Below are positions 1-12,274 of a stretch of 64,000 bases of DNA, piece after piece. The translations under genes were made by a program, and so were the position numbers. This DNA comes from Tanypteryx hageni. Lineage: Eukaryota; Arthropoda; Insecta; Odonata; Petaluridae. The stretch spans positions 67,411,211-67,475,210 of the forward strand of contig CM054116.1 of NCBI GenBank assembly GCA_028673005.1. The letters run 5' to 3'. The notes under the pieces were generated by a model that made no database searches, had not been told where the DNA came from, and was given only the letters and a program-made list of their open reading frames with translations. The first letter of the stretch is position 1. Each line of letters starts with the position of its first letter.

Positions 1-1714
1 CCTTTATATAATCTTCAAGAAAACCCTCTCTACGCAAAAGCGACGTATTTTTTGAAAGAATATCCCAGAAAGATCCGCCTTCCCTATAAAATTTCAATTT
101 AATGGTCCGGCTTAAATTCAAATTTATGTAAATCACTCGCAGACGGACGAGCTTAGACGTCGGAGTGATTTAATCGGCCAGATTGGGCGAAATAAAGGGC
201 GCTTAAATATGAAAAATGCCGGCTTTAAAAGAACGTCGTTTTAGTTATTTAAAAATACCTAGGATGCCCGGAAAAATAATCCAAGGCCTGGGAATTTTCT
301 CGCTCTTATCCGGACGGACTGACGGGGCGGAACATGGGTCTCGAACGCGTGTTCCGCGGCACTCGTGCGGTCCGCCAGTTTCGAAAATGCGGGCGCCTCG
401 TTAATTTTATTTCACCTTAAATGTGTGGATGACGTCGTGGACAAGACGTGAATATTTTGATTTCGGGATTCAAAACACTATTAAAACATTTAATAGGCAG
501 GAACCGAAGTATTATATAAAATATTTCATTAAAATATATAGCGTATTTACCCGACTATAATACGACCTCGAATATAAGGCGACCACTCTTCAAAGAATGT
601 AATTTTGAGAAAAAATGCTTTAAAGGAATTCCTAAGAAAATAAGTTAAAAACAATTATTCGAGTGATTTTATTATTTAAATCTCCAAAAATTGTCATCGC
701 GATGTTCAGTGCAGAGATAAGTGTGATTTAAACTGTGCCAGACTAGACAATTTCTGTTATTATTTTTCATTTATTTCTTTATATCTTCGCGAATATAAGA
801 CGACCTCTAACCTTTGAATGAAAGAAAAACAAAAAAAACCTCGTCCTGTAGTCTGGTAGATACGGTACTATCATCAATAGTGCGTTTAACGTTTGATAAA
901 ATATTTAGACTCAATATCGTGCCATGCGGCCCGCCGCATGTTTCAAAATCAGTTAGTTTGTTTGATTTTCAGAACTCCGGACTAGAGGGAAATATTCCTC
1001 CGTTTTGAAGCGGGAGTGACGTAATGACCGTTTTCGTTTTTTTCGAGTAAGTGAGAGAGAGACGGAGGAACACATGTTAATTTGCTCGCATCCCGCGATA
1101 CCTGTCATTATCATTATACCTGTTGTTCTCATTACACGACGAGCTTCTTTGGTTTCTGCCAGGTTTCACCCGCGTAGGGAGCCTCTATCACCTCATCCTA
1201 TACCATACGGGAATCGACGCGGCGGCCTCGGACGTGCAGAATTCGCAAACTGAGCAATTTTCGTGGAGGTGAACACTTGGAACACCGTTGATGAAGTGAC
1301 CGCATAGTAAATAATGCGAGCCTATTATTCAAATGTTGATGCGGAAATACTGGTTGTTTAGGAGCGACGTATTGTTTCGACCGCGGGGGGAATTCGTTTA
1401 AGCAACGCGTTAGCCGAAGGATGGTTGCGTAAACAAGTGAACGCTCGCTCGTTCAAATGCTCAACGTATTTGTCATTTATTCACGCGGGAAAACAACGTA
1501 TTCCGTCGCTTCCGAATGGCTGCGAATGTGGAATCGTTTATCCTACTCGTATTATTGTATCGGAGGTCAATTCTCATGCTTCGGGGAGAGATGTAATCAT
1601 GTTTGTTTTATATTCCAGCTTTTTTCACCTCGGTCTGCCTAGCAAACTATTTAAAAAAAAACCTTAATCTCATTTCCATAAAATGTTTCCCTAAACCACT
1701 AAATAATTTTAGAG
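1..1714. other. Non-coding stretch, probably intron
   Basis: No open frame with recognisable protein content on either strand. The DNA is AT-rich with scattered CpG-containing patches. It is taken as part of the Ih intron downstream of the exon at 50701-50864, by inference only. The last 8 bases before 1715 (TTTTAGAG) are the left target-site duplication of the hAT element that follows. Confidence 0.5.
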
Positions 1715-2693
1715 CATGGGTACTCAAACCGTGGCCCGCGGTCAAAATGGGGCCCTTTCGCCTATATCAGCATTTCTCGACCTTTTTGATGATACGGCTT
1801 ACCTAAACTAAAAGAAATTTTCCGGGACCCACCTGTATATCAATATATATGCTTATATAGGTAGTAGAAAATTCTACATCATTGGCTGAAATTTTCGGAT
1901 TATTTTAAAAAACCCGAAGATAATTATTAAAATATTCATTAGTTATTCAATGCGATTGTATTTTGCAAAATATTTTGTTTTCCCTAATATATTTGACAGT
2001 TTTTAAATATTTTTATCCGGCCTTAAATTTATTTCATTTTTTTGCAGCCCACCTCAAATCCTTTTACGGTTCACCAGGGGACCGCCGGTTGAGAAACGCT
2101 GGTCTATATCACTTGACCCGCTATGAGAGCAGCACATTTTCTACGTTTCGAAAAAAATTAGGCGCACACATCATACAGTAATATGCAAATATGCTGTTGA
2201 AGCTGGGCACTGCGCTAGGAGACAAAATGGCGACCATCCATGACTGGAGCCAAGATGTACCCTTTGTAACCATACTCTCACCAACGCAATTTTCCCCTTC
2301 TGGCCCGTTAGATTACAGCCTGTTGGAGTTCTGGCGTACTAGATCTGAGCACGGCGGCGCTTGGCTAGGAACATAGACAAACCTGCTGCCAAGAATCTTA
2401 GGCGGCCTCGACTGGAGATCACGAGAATTTGAAAGAATTGTAGAATATTCACGTCGATAATATGTTACGGATAGCTATTTCTGAACGACGGCCTGACTCG
2501 CAGAAGATTATTCAAAATACTTCTCAGTTCCACCACCCACATTAATTTTTAAAATTCCTGTATTATGTTGTGATGAATAAATGCTGTAATAAATACATTA
2601 ACAGTATCATGGTAAATCATTTTTCATTCTGGCCCTTCACAATTTTAAAAGTTTCACGTGTGGCCCTCGGAGGCAAAAGTTTGAGTACCGCTG
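1715..2693. mobile_element. hAT-type DNA transposon, non-autonomous, with nested insertion
   Basis: The left end begins CATGGGTACTCAAAC and the right end finishes GTTTGAGTACCGCTG, giving an imperfect terminal inverted repeat of roughly 15-25 bp including GGTACTCAAAC. Both sides carry a perfect 8-bp direct repeat TTTTAGAG (1707-1714 and 2694-2701), the duplication length typical of hAT transposases. The interior has no recognisable transposase; the short frames between 2190 and 2380 match nothing I know. A second, smaller hAT-type element lies inside at 1768-2101, so this copy was about 640 bp before that insertion. Confidence 0.85.
1768..2101. mobile_element. Nested hAT-type MITE
   Basis: The left end is CAGCATTTCTCGACC and the right end, read on the other strand, is CAGCGTTTCTCAACC: a 15-bp terminal inverted repeat with two mismatches and the CAG start usual for hAT elements. 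Flanking 8-mers GCCTATAT (1760-1767) and GTCTATAT (2102-2109) match at 7 of 8 positions and are read as an aged target-site duplication. At 334 bp without coding capacity this is a MITE that jumped into the outer element at 1715-2693. Confidence 0.8.
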
Positions 2694-2701
2694 TTTTAGA
2701 G

Positions 2702-5700
2702 GAAACACGCCTGTCTCATATTAAAATGGAGTATCGCGTAGCTAATATTAATCGCTAAATTCAACTCTTTAGGAGATTAATAGTGCGTGAATGAAGATCG
2801 TCGTTTTTTTTCTGATTTACCTATAAATGAATGATAAAAATTGAAAGTGTTTACGAATTTAAAGACTGCATTTTTGTAAACAAAAAGGTAAATTATCCAC
2901 TGTTCATTCCATTTCCCTTGCTTTTAAATGGTGACCTAGATTTTGAATCCGTATGAATAAATTCAAGCTTTTTTTTGTCATTCGAAGATTCATAGGGTAT
3001 TTTTTAGCTAATGGGTACTGTTGAGTCATTTATTTCCTAAAACACCTGCAAATTATCGCGATGCTAGTCGCATTAAAATTACAGCTCTTTTTTTATAAAA
3101 ACGAAAATGCCGCAGGTTATCTGCTTCTCCCTCTGTCTTCTTACATGTTTCTTTATCATTACAATGTTTTTAAGTGCCTTTTCTTGAGTTTTTTCAGCCA
3201 TAAGACGAGCTCGATAATTTCCTGTTGAAGTGACATATTTCATTCGCTAATTTTACCATAAGATTGTTGTACTTTATCGTGCTTATTACATTCTGTTCAA
3301 AAGAACAGAGCCGCAAAAGATGTGCTGTTCACTTCCATCATTGTTCTAAGAATGGAAGTTTTTTCCACTTTCTAGAATTGAATAGTTTCGAAACCAATGT
3401 TAAGGGATTATCTAAGTTTACAAAGGAAAGTATTGCTATAAAGGCATATCAGAAACCCTAGTAAATTTGATAATTTTAAGAATTTATGATTAAAGAAAAA
3501 AGAAGCGGCTCGACGATGACATTTAATTGAAATATAAAATAAATCTTGATATAAAAGTCGAAGGTTATTGACGTGGATATTAGATATTCTTAGATTTACA
3601 ACTCTGCAATGGAGGGCGGTATTTTAGAGGATAAATGCTCTAATGTTGAGAGAATATGAGATGTAGACGTGAGAAAGCAAAGATAAAAATCAGTTTGGAA
3701 GGAAACAGAAATAATAGAAAAAGCGTTAACATTTGTCAAAAAAGAAATTAAATTTATCATCGTGATTGAAAGTTGAGCAAAAGAAATGAGTAGTAGGTAA
3801 AAGGAAGGACGGTAGATTGCAATGAAGCAGGCAGAGAGTAAGGTTGAATGGCAGTTTTACTGATTTACTTAGAATTGATAATTGAGGAAGATGAAATATA
3901 ATGCTGCGAAAATTTTGATACGAAATCCTAATCGCAGAAATTGAAAATTGCTGAATACCTCAATAACAGAATATTATATTTTTATTTAATCCTAATGGCT
4001 AATGATATAAGGTTAACGTTTTCTATACTGATAGCAGATTATGGACTAATTAATAGTACACGACGTGGTGTTGAGGGTGTAAACTGACCTTTAGTCAGAA
4101 CGGGTTTCGAATCAACTATTTTCCGAGTTGAATCCTTATGGATCAAGTGATTTATTTTGCGAGAGAATGAACTGGTAATCCTAGAAATAACATTAATCCA
4201 TTACCTAAATTTGTTAGTGTTTGCAGTCGATTTTAGTCTATTTATTACCTGAAAAGTGTTTGAAACAGCGATGACGCAATGGAGACAAAATTAGAGCTTA
4301 TAATGAAAAAAATATAAAAATATATCACCAGACTTTTGGATTCTCTCATTAAATAATGACCATTCATAAACCATTTAATTTTTATATTCGTCTTCCCAAA
4401 ACGCCGAATTTTAATCAGAACGACTATAACCATTGGATCAAATTTTAAAATTATGAAAAGCTCATTCAAAGTGGTTAAGTTCTTTAATTAAAAGAGAAGG
4501 CAAGATGCGATGAAAGAAATTAAAGCAACATGAATGCAAGCGTAAGTGGACGGCCACGTTGGTCATTTACAAATTTATAAGTGATCTACTCATTATTACT
4601 TCTTTTAAATGTTTAGAAAATTTAACAAAATAAATATTAGAACTTTAGACATAAGATGCAAAAGCCTTCGCTATTTATGCTTTTGTCAGATAATTGAGAT
4701 CGTATTTCATGGTAGAGAAATTTCGAGCCTCGACAACGTCGCCACGATTACGATTGAATTTTAGGCAAAATTTCATTGGAAGTGACTGCCAACACCAACG
4801 CCAATTAAAGATAAGACAGAATTCCAACGGACCGTGCAGTTATTAATTCTTTCTTAAAGTAAATTTTCAGTAAAACAACCGAGCTTCACCACCTCCTTCA
4901 CCCAGCTTTCTTATCTGTTCATACGTTCGTTCGTTCGTCTTATTTTTCTCTTGGGAGGAAGGTGGGCATGGGGAAGAGGGGACGAGAGGTGAGAGGAAAG
5001 GTAGGGAGAGAAGAGGCCAGGGCAGATCGGAAAGATAAGGGTTCATTCGAGTGAAAGCCGATAAATCAAATTTCGAAATCCGTGGTTCGTTGGAGTTCGA
5101 TTCATCTGAGGAAATATAGCAGGGAAAAATGCTTATCCTTCTTTTCAGACCCCCCGCCCTCCTTCGTCTCCCTTTCTTGACAGAATTAATTCAAAAACAC
5201 CCAATTATAGACTCGCCGAGAATTTTCCCTCCGAGCATTTATAATAACATTCCAGGACGGATGTGCTGGGAATACGGGAGAGGCTAAAAAGTATTATTTT
5301 TATTCTAAAAGGCCTCTTGAGAAAACAAATACGAATAGCACTCACGCAGGATTTCTACATAAGTAGCCTTAGTCATAAGCAAAAATAAATGCTTAAAAAG
5401 TTTGAATTTTTTGCCTTAATGTGAAATGATTCGTCCTTTTTTAATAGGCGAGTTTTTATTCCGGAGATAATATTGTTAAATCAACTCGATCGATGAATAG
5501 CAAAAATTTCTCTCCGTGCCAATCGATTAATCGATTGTATGGTCTGATTCTATTGTTGTCCGACCGACCAAAAGATAATATTATTTTCCCAATTTATACC
5601 AAAACCGAAGCTTGTAGGAGTGAAAAAGAAACTCATTCTCTTTATCGGATTAACCTCATAATTTTAAACGCGGGTGTTTTAGGGAGGGACCACATTCATG

Positions 5701-6132
5701 CGTGTACATAAAACGGGAGGATTTTGGAAGGAGGGGGAGCCAAATGGAGGGAGGAGGAGAACGGTGCGAGGATGGAATGGGCAGAGGGGGAGAGGGTGGC
5801 TGACGCGAGACGTAACTCTCCAGTTCTGTGGGTCTCATTGGTTTCCCGTAAAAAAAGACGAATCGAAGGACCGAAAAAAATGACGTCCTTTCAACATCCG
5901 CCACTCAAATAAAGGAAACACGTAAAAAATGACGAAAATGAAAAAAATAAATCCCATCTGAAACGAGTGATGGCGTCGTGGCTGTGGAGTTGGTAGTAGA
6001 GAAGAGGAAGTGAGAGAGTAAGAAAGTGAGAAGGGAAAAGAGATTTAGAGAGAAAGTGAAAGAGGAAGAGAGATAGTGATGGGATAGTAAAAGAAAGTGA
6101 GCGAGCAAGAGACGAAGGAAGAGAGAGAGAAG
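2702..6132. other. Non-coding stretch, probably intron
   Basis: AT-rich sequence without a supportable gene. A short CGTTC tandem is seen near 4925-4940. From about 5700 the plus strand becomes purine-rich (GGGAGGAGGAGAA type), which continues past the SINE to about 7150. Open frames here, such as 5905-6210 minus, are low-complexity Ser/Leu/Phe translations of that purine tract and are not called. Confidence 0.5.
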
Positions 6133-6290
6133 AGAATAACAATAATCTGTATTTTTAGGAGCAAGAATTAGGCAATATAGCCCATTCTTACATCTAACCT
6201 GACATGACAAACATCCGTACCCTCGGCGGGATTCGAACTCGCAATTTTAGTGTTTGACGGGATATTCTTCTACCAAGGCCTACAGAGAGG
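6133..6290 (-). mobile_element. tRNA-derived SINE with LINE-like 3' tail
   Basis: Read on the minus strand, this copy starts with a tRNA-like head containing a good RNA polymerase III B box (GAGTTCGAATCCCGC, 6242-6228) and a weaker A-box region near 6280-6265. It is followed by a short body and a 3' segment (6199-6150) beginning GGTTAGATGTAAGAATGGGC. That segment aligns with the 3' terminus of the LINE at 55478-58498 (GGTTAGGTGGAAGAGGGGCC at 58435-58454), including the GGGC/ATAT/GCC hairpin. The tail runs into A-rich sequence. A SINE parasitising that LINE's machinery is the natural reading; no function in the host is implied. Confidence 0.75.
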
Positions 6291-6404
6291 AAGAGGGCGA
6301 AGAGAGAAAGTAAGGAAAAGAGTGAGGAAGAAGAGGGATCGAGAGATATGTATGAAGGAAGAGACTCAAAGAATTCGGGCGAAAAGAAAGAAAGAAAGAA
6401 AAAT

Positions 6405-6500
6405 GTCTTTATTGGCGAGGTTGAGGCTAAGTAGCCCCCTCTTCCACCTAACCATTACAATTTGGTTACATCAGGATTTACATATTAACAATTTTTTAAA
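6405..6500 (-). mobile_element. LINE 3'-end fragment (same family as 55.5-58.5 kb LINE)
   Basis: On the minus strand the segment 6456-6414 reads AATGGTTAGGTGGAAGAGGG, a variable hairpin loop, then GCCTCAACCTCGCC. This matches the 3' terminus of the LINE at 58430-58480 closely. It is followed on the minus strand by AATAAAG and a TTTC-repeat tail (6404-6381). No coding sequence is attached, so this is a severely 5'-truncated copy. It lies about 115 bp from the SINE that shares the same tail and orientation. Confidence 0.75.
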
Positions 6501-9500
6501 AATTTACAATCTTAATTCACAAAAAATGGTTACCACGAGAGCAATATACATATACATTCTCTTATACATATGTAGATAAGTACAACAGAGACAATTTTGA
6601 ATAATTATAAATATGGAGAATTTTCATTTATACTTTCGAATATAAATGCTTGCATTACAAATAAAAGATGAAAAAAGAAAGGGAAATAGAACAAAAGATA
6701 TAGTAAAAGGAATAAGGATAAAGCAAGATAAGTGTGAAACCTCGGGGAAGAGAAACGGAGGAAATGGAAAAGAGAAAAGCGGCGAGAAAAAGAGAGGACG
6801 ACGAGAGGCGAATATCGTAGGAGAGAAGGCAGAAAGCCCTGGGAGTTTCGGAACAAAAGGCAGTCCGGAGGCGCAGACGATAAAAGAGTAAGTGAGGGAT
6901 GTTGAAGCGGAAAAAAGGCTTTTCGGTAGGAAGGAGAACAAGCGGGAAGCGAACGTTTTTTTTTTTTTCGACGGAATGCGCGTGGGTGAAACTCCTTGTC
7001 GGACGCAGGAGGAAGAGTAGGAGAGGAGCAGACGGATCCGAAACGGTGGGAAGAGGGGGAGAAACAGACAGGAGCGGAAAATCGAGAAAGATAGAGAGAG
7101 GAAGAGATATTAAAAAAAAGAGCGAAAGAAGAGGCAGAATCGAGATGGAGAGAATGCGCCGAAAAATATTCTCTCCCTTTCAGAGTTCAAAGGCCAAGTG
7201 GACGCGAGGAGCGGAAAAATCGACCTTTTCACGCATCTTTATAGTCCGTCTCAATCTCTCCCACTCTCTCTCTCTCTCCTCTCACTTCAAGTTGGGTCGG
7301 GAGGGTTTTAAGCCGCATTATAAAAAGAATGTTCCCCACTCTCTCTCTTAGTCTACTCCTCTCCTCCTGTACTTATCCCACCCGCCGCAGTGAGGCGCGC
7401 AGTCGCACGCGGGGGAAAACTATGATGGAAAAAAATTGCGAAACGTCAGTCACGAAAGAGTAAAAACTTTTTCATTAAGTCCTCTGGCGCCGGTGGGGAA
7501 AAAAAACGGAAAAGAGTTACGGAATGCGATCGAAAAATAAAGCCGTCTTGTTTCGGGCTCATGAGAAGATATTCCGGGCGGTTTTATTTCGCGGCGTTTT
7601 TTCCGCTCTACCCTCGAAAATCTCGCAGACGAAAAAAATCAAGCGAATTGAGGTTGGCTTCTCGTAAACGCTTTTATCAGGAAAAGGGTGGCGCTTCGAT
7701 TGTTTCGCGTTAACGAAGAGCATTCTCTTTCCTCCCTCTGCACCCTTCCCCTTCGCTCACTCGTACGGTAAGGGCTTGTCAAAGAAACGGACGGAAACTA
7801 GAAAGGGTTAAAAAGGAAAGACTCTGACCTTCTTACACGAATTGTATGACAGTTTTGGGGCTTCAAACAGATTAAACGACTGTCAAGGGCAAGGTTTCGA
7901 TTGCTACCATTCTCTCTCTCTACCCGTCTTCGGAAATTTGAGCTCGTGTGATTCACCCCTCGTTTACTTTACTCTCTTATTTAACGGGATTAATTTTTTC
8001 AGTCGCAAATGGAATGTCCGCGAAAAATGTTATCTGGATATTAAGGGGGACATGATTTTGATCGTGTGGGTCCACATGGGCTTAATATTCAAAATCGAAC
8101 TTGAAACTTTGGTGTAAATATGACTAAAATCCTGAAGTAATTTTGTCTTTCTCGCAAGAATCATTTGAATGAGACCCTTTGTTTCATAAAAATTTGAAAA
8201 TGGAATCGGCTTTTATTGTTTTTTGATGTTTCTCAAAAAAATTAGGACTCGAGCAACAATTTTTCATTCGAAGCTAAATTTCATTTTGATCCATAAAATA
8301 AAAGAATAACAAAAAACTAAATTTTTAATTTGAGTACTGAACGTAAAAACGCATGCTTTTAAGTCAGATAGATAGAACAATTTGTTTACTGTCAGTTCAA
8401 ATAATACTCAACTAAAAATGTTTAACATTGGAAACGATAAGTACGGTTGCATTAATCTCCAATGATCTTTAAGACAAGACTCATTCTGCTCCATTATCTT
8501 CTCAGTCTTTCTTTCTCTTTGTCTCCTTTGCTTCTATGTTCCTTCCTTCCATCTGTCCTGAGCAGAATGGTGCTAAAATAGTTATGAGATTGTACTCTAT
8601 CAGTTTTAATTAACAATAACATTCGATCGAAAAATATTGTTTTTCCTCTATTTAAACTGTGCAGGTATATATTTTCAGGATAGGCTAAACATGGCGATAT
8701 TTTTTAGAGCTATTTACATCTTTGTAGCAAAAGAAATATATTTTAATAGATTTCTTCTTGGAATTAATCAATATTACAAATGAAATGAATTCATCTCGAA
8801 TTAAACTTTACATGATTAACTTTATTGTTGTATTCCTACAATCTTCGAAATGGTTCAAATAATTGGCAATGTAACGTTTCTATTTTCATTGCGGATCAAT
8901 GGTAAACCACTACATTTTTAAGTGAAATAAGTCACCGATATTAAAACCAAAAAGCATTTTGACCTAATACGATCAAGATGTAATTTTAACTATTGAAACC
9001 TTCAAGTTTGTCAATTATTTTACTATTGAGTTTTCAAAACAAAATGTCTCCTTTAATCCTTTTCTCAAGGCCCGGTTTTTCATTTCCTTCCAACATGAAC
9101 TACATCTTAGTCTTTCGCTCAGGAGGATCTTGACGTATATCATGATCTTTCCGTTCCCTTTGCTTAACTTGTCCTGGAAAACCTTCAGGCTTTGATGGCC
9201 AGATGAAACCAAACTTACATACCAAGTTACTCGGGTTTCTAGGTATTTCCTTTGTTTGGTCTCCATGACGAATTATCCCTTTGATCTTCTACTAGAGAAT
9301 CTAAAATGGTCCAAGATAGAAAGCGAAGTGTCACGAAAGTTTTGCTTCACTAAAGAGACGATTTTTATCATCTAGAAGAGCTATTTGAAACAAATTTTGT
9401 CGTTTTGAAGAAAGTACAAAGAAGTTAGATGTGAAAAGCGAAAAGCAGGAGCATCGACCGCAAGGTAGATGAAGGAATGAAATTCAGGCACAACACGTTG

Positions 9501-11039
9501 CATGTTCCACAGCGTGCTAGTTCAGAAGGTGCACGGAAAAATTTTATTGAAAAAGTATGTCGTCTGCGGATAAAAATCATAAAACGTTTTTTCATTTCGC
9601 ATAAAATATTTTGTTATAGTATCACGACTAAAAATTTTTATTGATTATCATGGAACAATAGTTTTTTGGACTGAATCTTTCATGTGGCGTGATCTACTTG
9701 TTATTACCACCTCGGCGTTAAATAAACAAAATGCTCTGTTTCGGGTGGCGTAAAGAAAGAACAGTAATGAACAGTTTCGTCTTGCTGCACTCTTCTTGAA
9801 CAAAACCAAAAAAATTTCATGTGGATCCATTTATACCTATCCGGGCTTATTCTACTTTACAGAATATAAATTGCTGAATTTTGTGATGCTCACTGTTCCG
9901 ACAGGATTGAAACATTAGATAAGGGTAAAAAAGCGCGTGTTCTCTTTAATTATAGATTGGATTCCGATAAACATAAATAATCCAGAATGAAGACGGTACG
10001 CTATCTATAGTTATTGATAATTTCATCAACATGATTATCATGATGTTAAAATTGCAAATGCATGTAGACTAGACTTTTTATGCTATAGCTATTTTACAGA
10101 AGAATCATCAACACTTAATCAAGCTAATTATTTTACAATTGGTAACGGAGTTAAAGATTTTTGAACCGTAAGCTACTTTAAAAGACAACAATGTAGACGG
10201 CGAGAGATGTGACTCAATTATAAATAATACAGATTATATCCATCGATACGTTATAGAGATATATGAAATTATTTAAGTCCCTACAATTTTACATGAGGAA
10301 ATTCCACTCTTATCTTTATACGAGGGGTAGCACGAAGTTAATACGACTGAATAAAGCCAGATACTGGTGTACTGCAAATATTAGCACATCACTACGTCTC
10401 CTGCATCATCAGCTCGCTAGGCATCTTGTCATTCTTGTCTGTTTCTAAGTGACACTCATAGGGTGATATGTTATATACAGACCTATAATGGACGTACGAG
10501 TAGAACTACGATAATGTTTTGCGTGCGTTTGGCAAAGTATGTACGGAAACGTTTTGAATGATCTAAATTACATTCAACGGGGACGGCTTGTCTCGCGGTG
10601 GAGTGGTTGAGTGACATAAAAGATTTCCTGAGGGATACAAATGAATCAATGATCTGGTCGACCGTTCACATTACGATTCGAATTTGGATCAAAAGCCAAT
10701 AAAATCGATGAATTACTATTAATATTAGTAAGAGGGTACCGCCGTATCAACTTGAGAAAAATCTTTGCTACTGCTGCCATTAGTTATACAGTTGTTTAAA
10801 GTATTGTCCACAACGATTTAGACTTTAGACTAAAGGAAGATTACAGCCAAGTGAAAGCTGAAAATCAGGAGTGATGAGTAAAAAAGCCAGCGAGCGGCAT
10901 TTTTCATTAACTCGAAGCTAAGATCTACCTGGAGCTATTTTGATTTGAATACCAAATTACTTAATTTCTGCAAATTCATTTTCCGTTTAGAATATTTTAC
11001 CCTGATGAGATTACCTCCTACGTGTGCGTAAGGAGCACT
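6501..11039. other. Non-coding stretch; purine tract then AT-rich DNA
   Basis: 6590-7150 continues the strongly purine-biased plus strand (AGAGAGGAAGAG-type), followed by CT-rich tracts near 7255-7350 and CpG-containing sequence to about 7750. From 7800 to 11039 the DNA is AT-rich with no repeat I recognise. The longest frames (6899-7351 plus, 9015-9266 minus) show no domain, signal or family resemblance and are not called. Confidence 0.45.
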
Positions 11040-12110
11040 TGCAGTCAGTACATATATACCCTACTCTAGGTTTTCTCAGAAACGAGCATCAAATCATCTT
11101 TGAAACCGGCCTGCCGATAATTTTGTCTATGAAAAGTATGCCACCAAACGGGCAGCAAGTTCTCTCTAATTTTATGCTACCATCTTACACTATTTTTCCC
11201 CTTAATTGTATACCAAAAAACTTAAACCAAATGCTCCCTTATTTTACATGCCTCCAACTTACACTCTGCTGTCCCTACGACGTTAACCACGAAACTTAGG
11301 TAAAATGCCCCGGAATTTGTGGCGCACAACTCACACTGGTTCCCCTAAAATATATGCCGCCAAACATCTCCATGATTTTATGCCACCCAACTCACGCTAG
11401 ACTGAGCCTACACCACATATCACAAGGTTTACAACAAACGCCCCCGGATTTTACACATCCATCTCAATCTTGCTCGCCCCTATAATGTATACCACCAAAC
11501 TTACGTCAAACGTATCACTGATTTTATGCCAGCCCATTTACGCTAGGCTGCCTGTTCAGTGTATAACACTACACTTACATCACACGCCCACTGATGTTAA
11601 GCAACCAGACTCACACTCGGTCGCCCTACAACGGGTCTAGGAAAATTCACCGCCAGCAATTCATCGCCAGCAATTCAACGCCGCGGAAAATTCACCGACG
11701 GTGAACTTACTGGATACTCCCGACAACCTATACCGCCAAACTTACGTCAAACGTATCACTGATTTTATGCCAGCCCATTTACGCTAGGCTGCCTGTTCAG
11801 TGTATAACACTACACTTACATCACACGCCCACTGATGTTAAGCAACCAGACTCACACTCGGTCGCCCTACAACGGGTCTAGGAAAATTCACCGCCAGCAA
11901 TTCATCGCCAGCAATTCAACGCCGCGGAAAATTCACCGACGGTGAACTTACTGGATACTCCCGACAACCTATACCGCCAAACTTACAAATAACGGCCACC
12001 TGATTTTATGTCACATACCTTACACTGGTTTGCCCCGAATCATATCAACATGCATGCAACGTCGGCTCCGAAAAAGTAGTACACAACTTATTTGCATGCC
12101 CCTGCAACAT
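11040..12110 (+). repeat. Decayed minisatellite, period about 73 bp
   Basis: Successive units of roughly 63-75 bp share the pattern (A)TGTATACCACCAAACTTAC, then CAAACGCCCC, then GATTTTATGCCACCCAACTC, then ACACT..GGT.GCCC. Units can be followed from about 11140 through 11640 and again from about 11970. Divergence between neighbours is high, indicating an old array. A unique-looking insert (GGAAAATTCACCGCC followed by AATTCATCGCC and AATTCAACGCC motifs) occurs inside and is duplicated with the array. Confidence 0.7.
11489..11970 (+). repeat. Tandem 241-bp duplication inside the minisatellite
   Basis: The block 11489-11729 is repeated almost without change at 11730-11970; for example TTACGTCAAACGTATCACTG occurs at 11501 and 11742. 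Each copy holds about two and a half decayed 73-bp units plus the AATTCACCGCC-type insert. The near identity of the two blocks contrasts with the strong decay between individual units, so this duplication is much younger than the array. Confidence 0.92.
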
Positions 12111-12274
12111 ATGCATTCCAAGTGACACTTATAGTAAGTATTATTCGACGCACAAAGTTTTTGGACATACTATTTATTTATAACTAGTTGTGGTTGGACC
12201 ACCACGATCATGACTTAATGTCTCAAAATTTCTCGTGAAAACGGTCAGAATGAAGGTTTGTCAAAGTACTCTAC

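Noticed and set aside
5905..6210. 101-residue minus-strand frame overlapping another of 83 residues
   Set aside because: Ser/Leu/Phe-rich translation of the purine tract and of the SINE; no start, splice or family support.
6899..7351. 150-residue plus-strand frame
   Set aside because: Arg/Lys/Glu/Gly-rich product of purine-biased low-complexity DNA.
9015..9266. 83-residue minus-strand frame
   Set aside because: Charged, protein-like composition, but no motif, splice context or recognisable homology.
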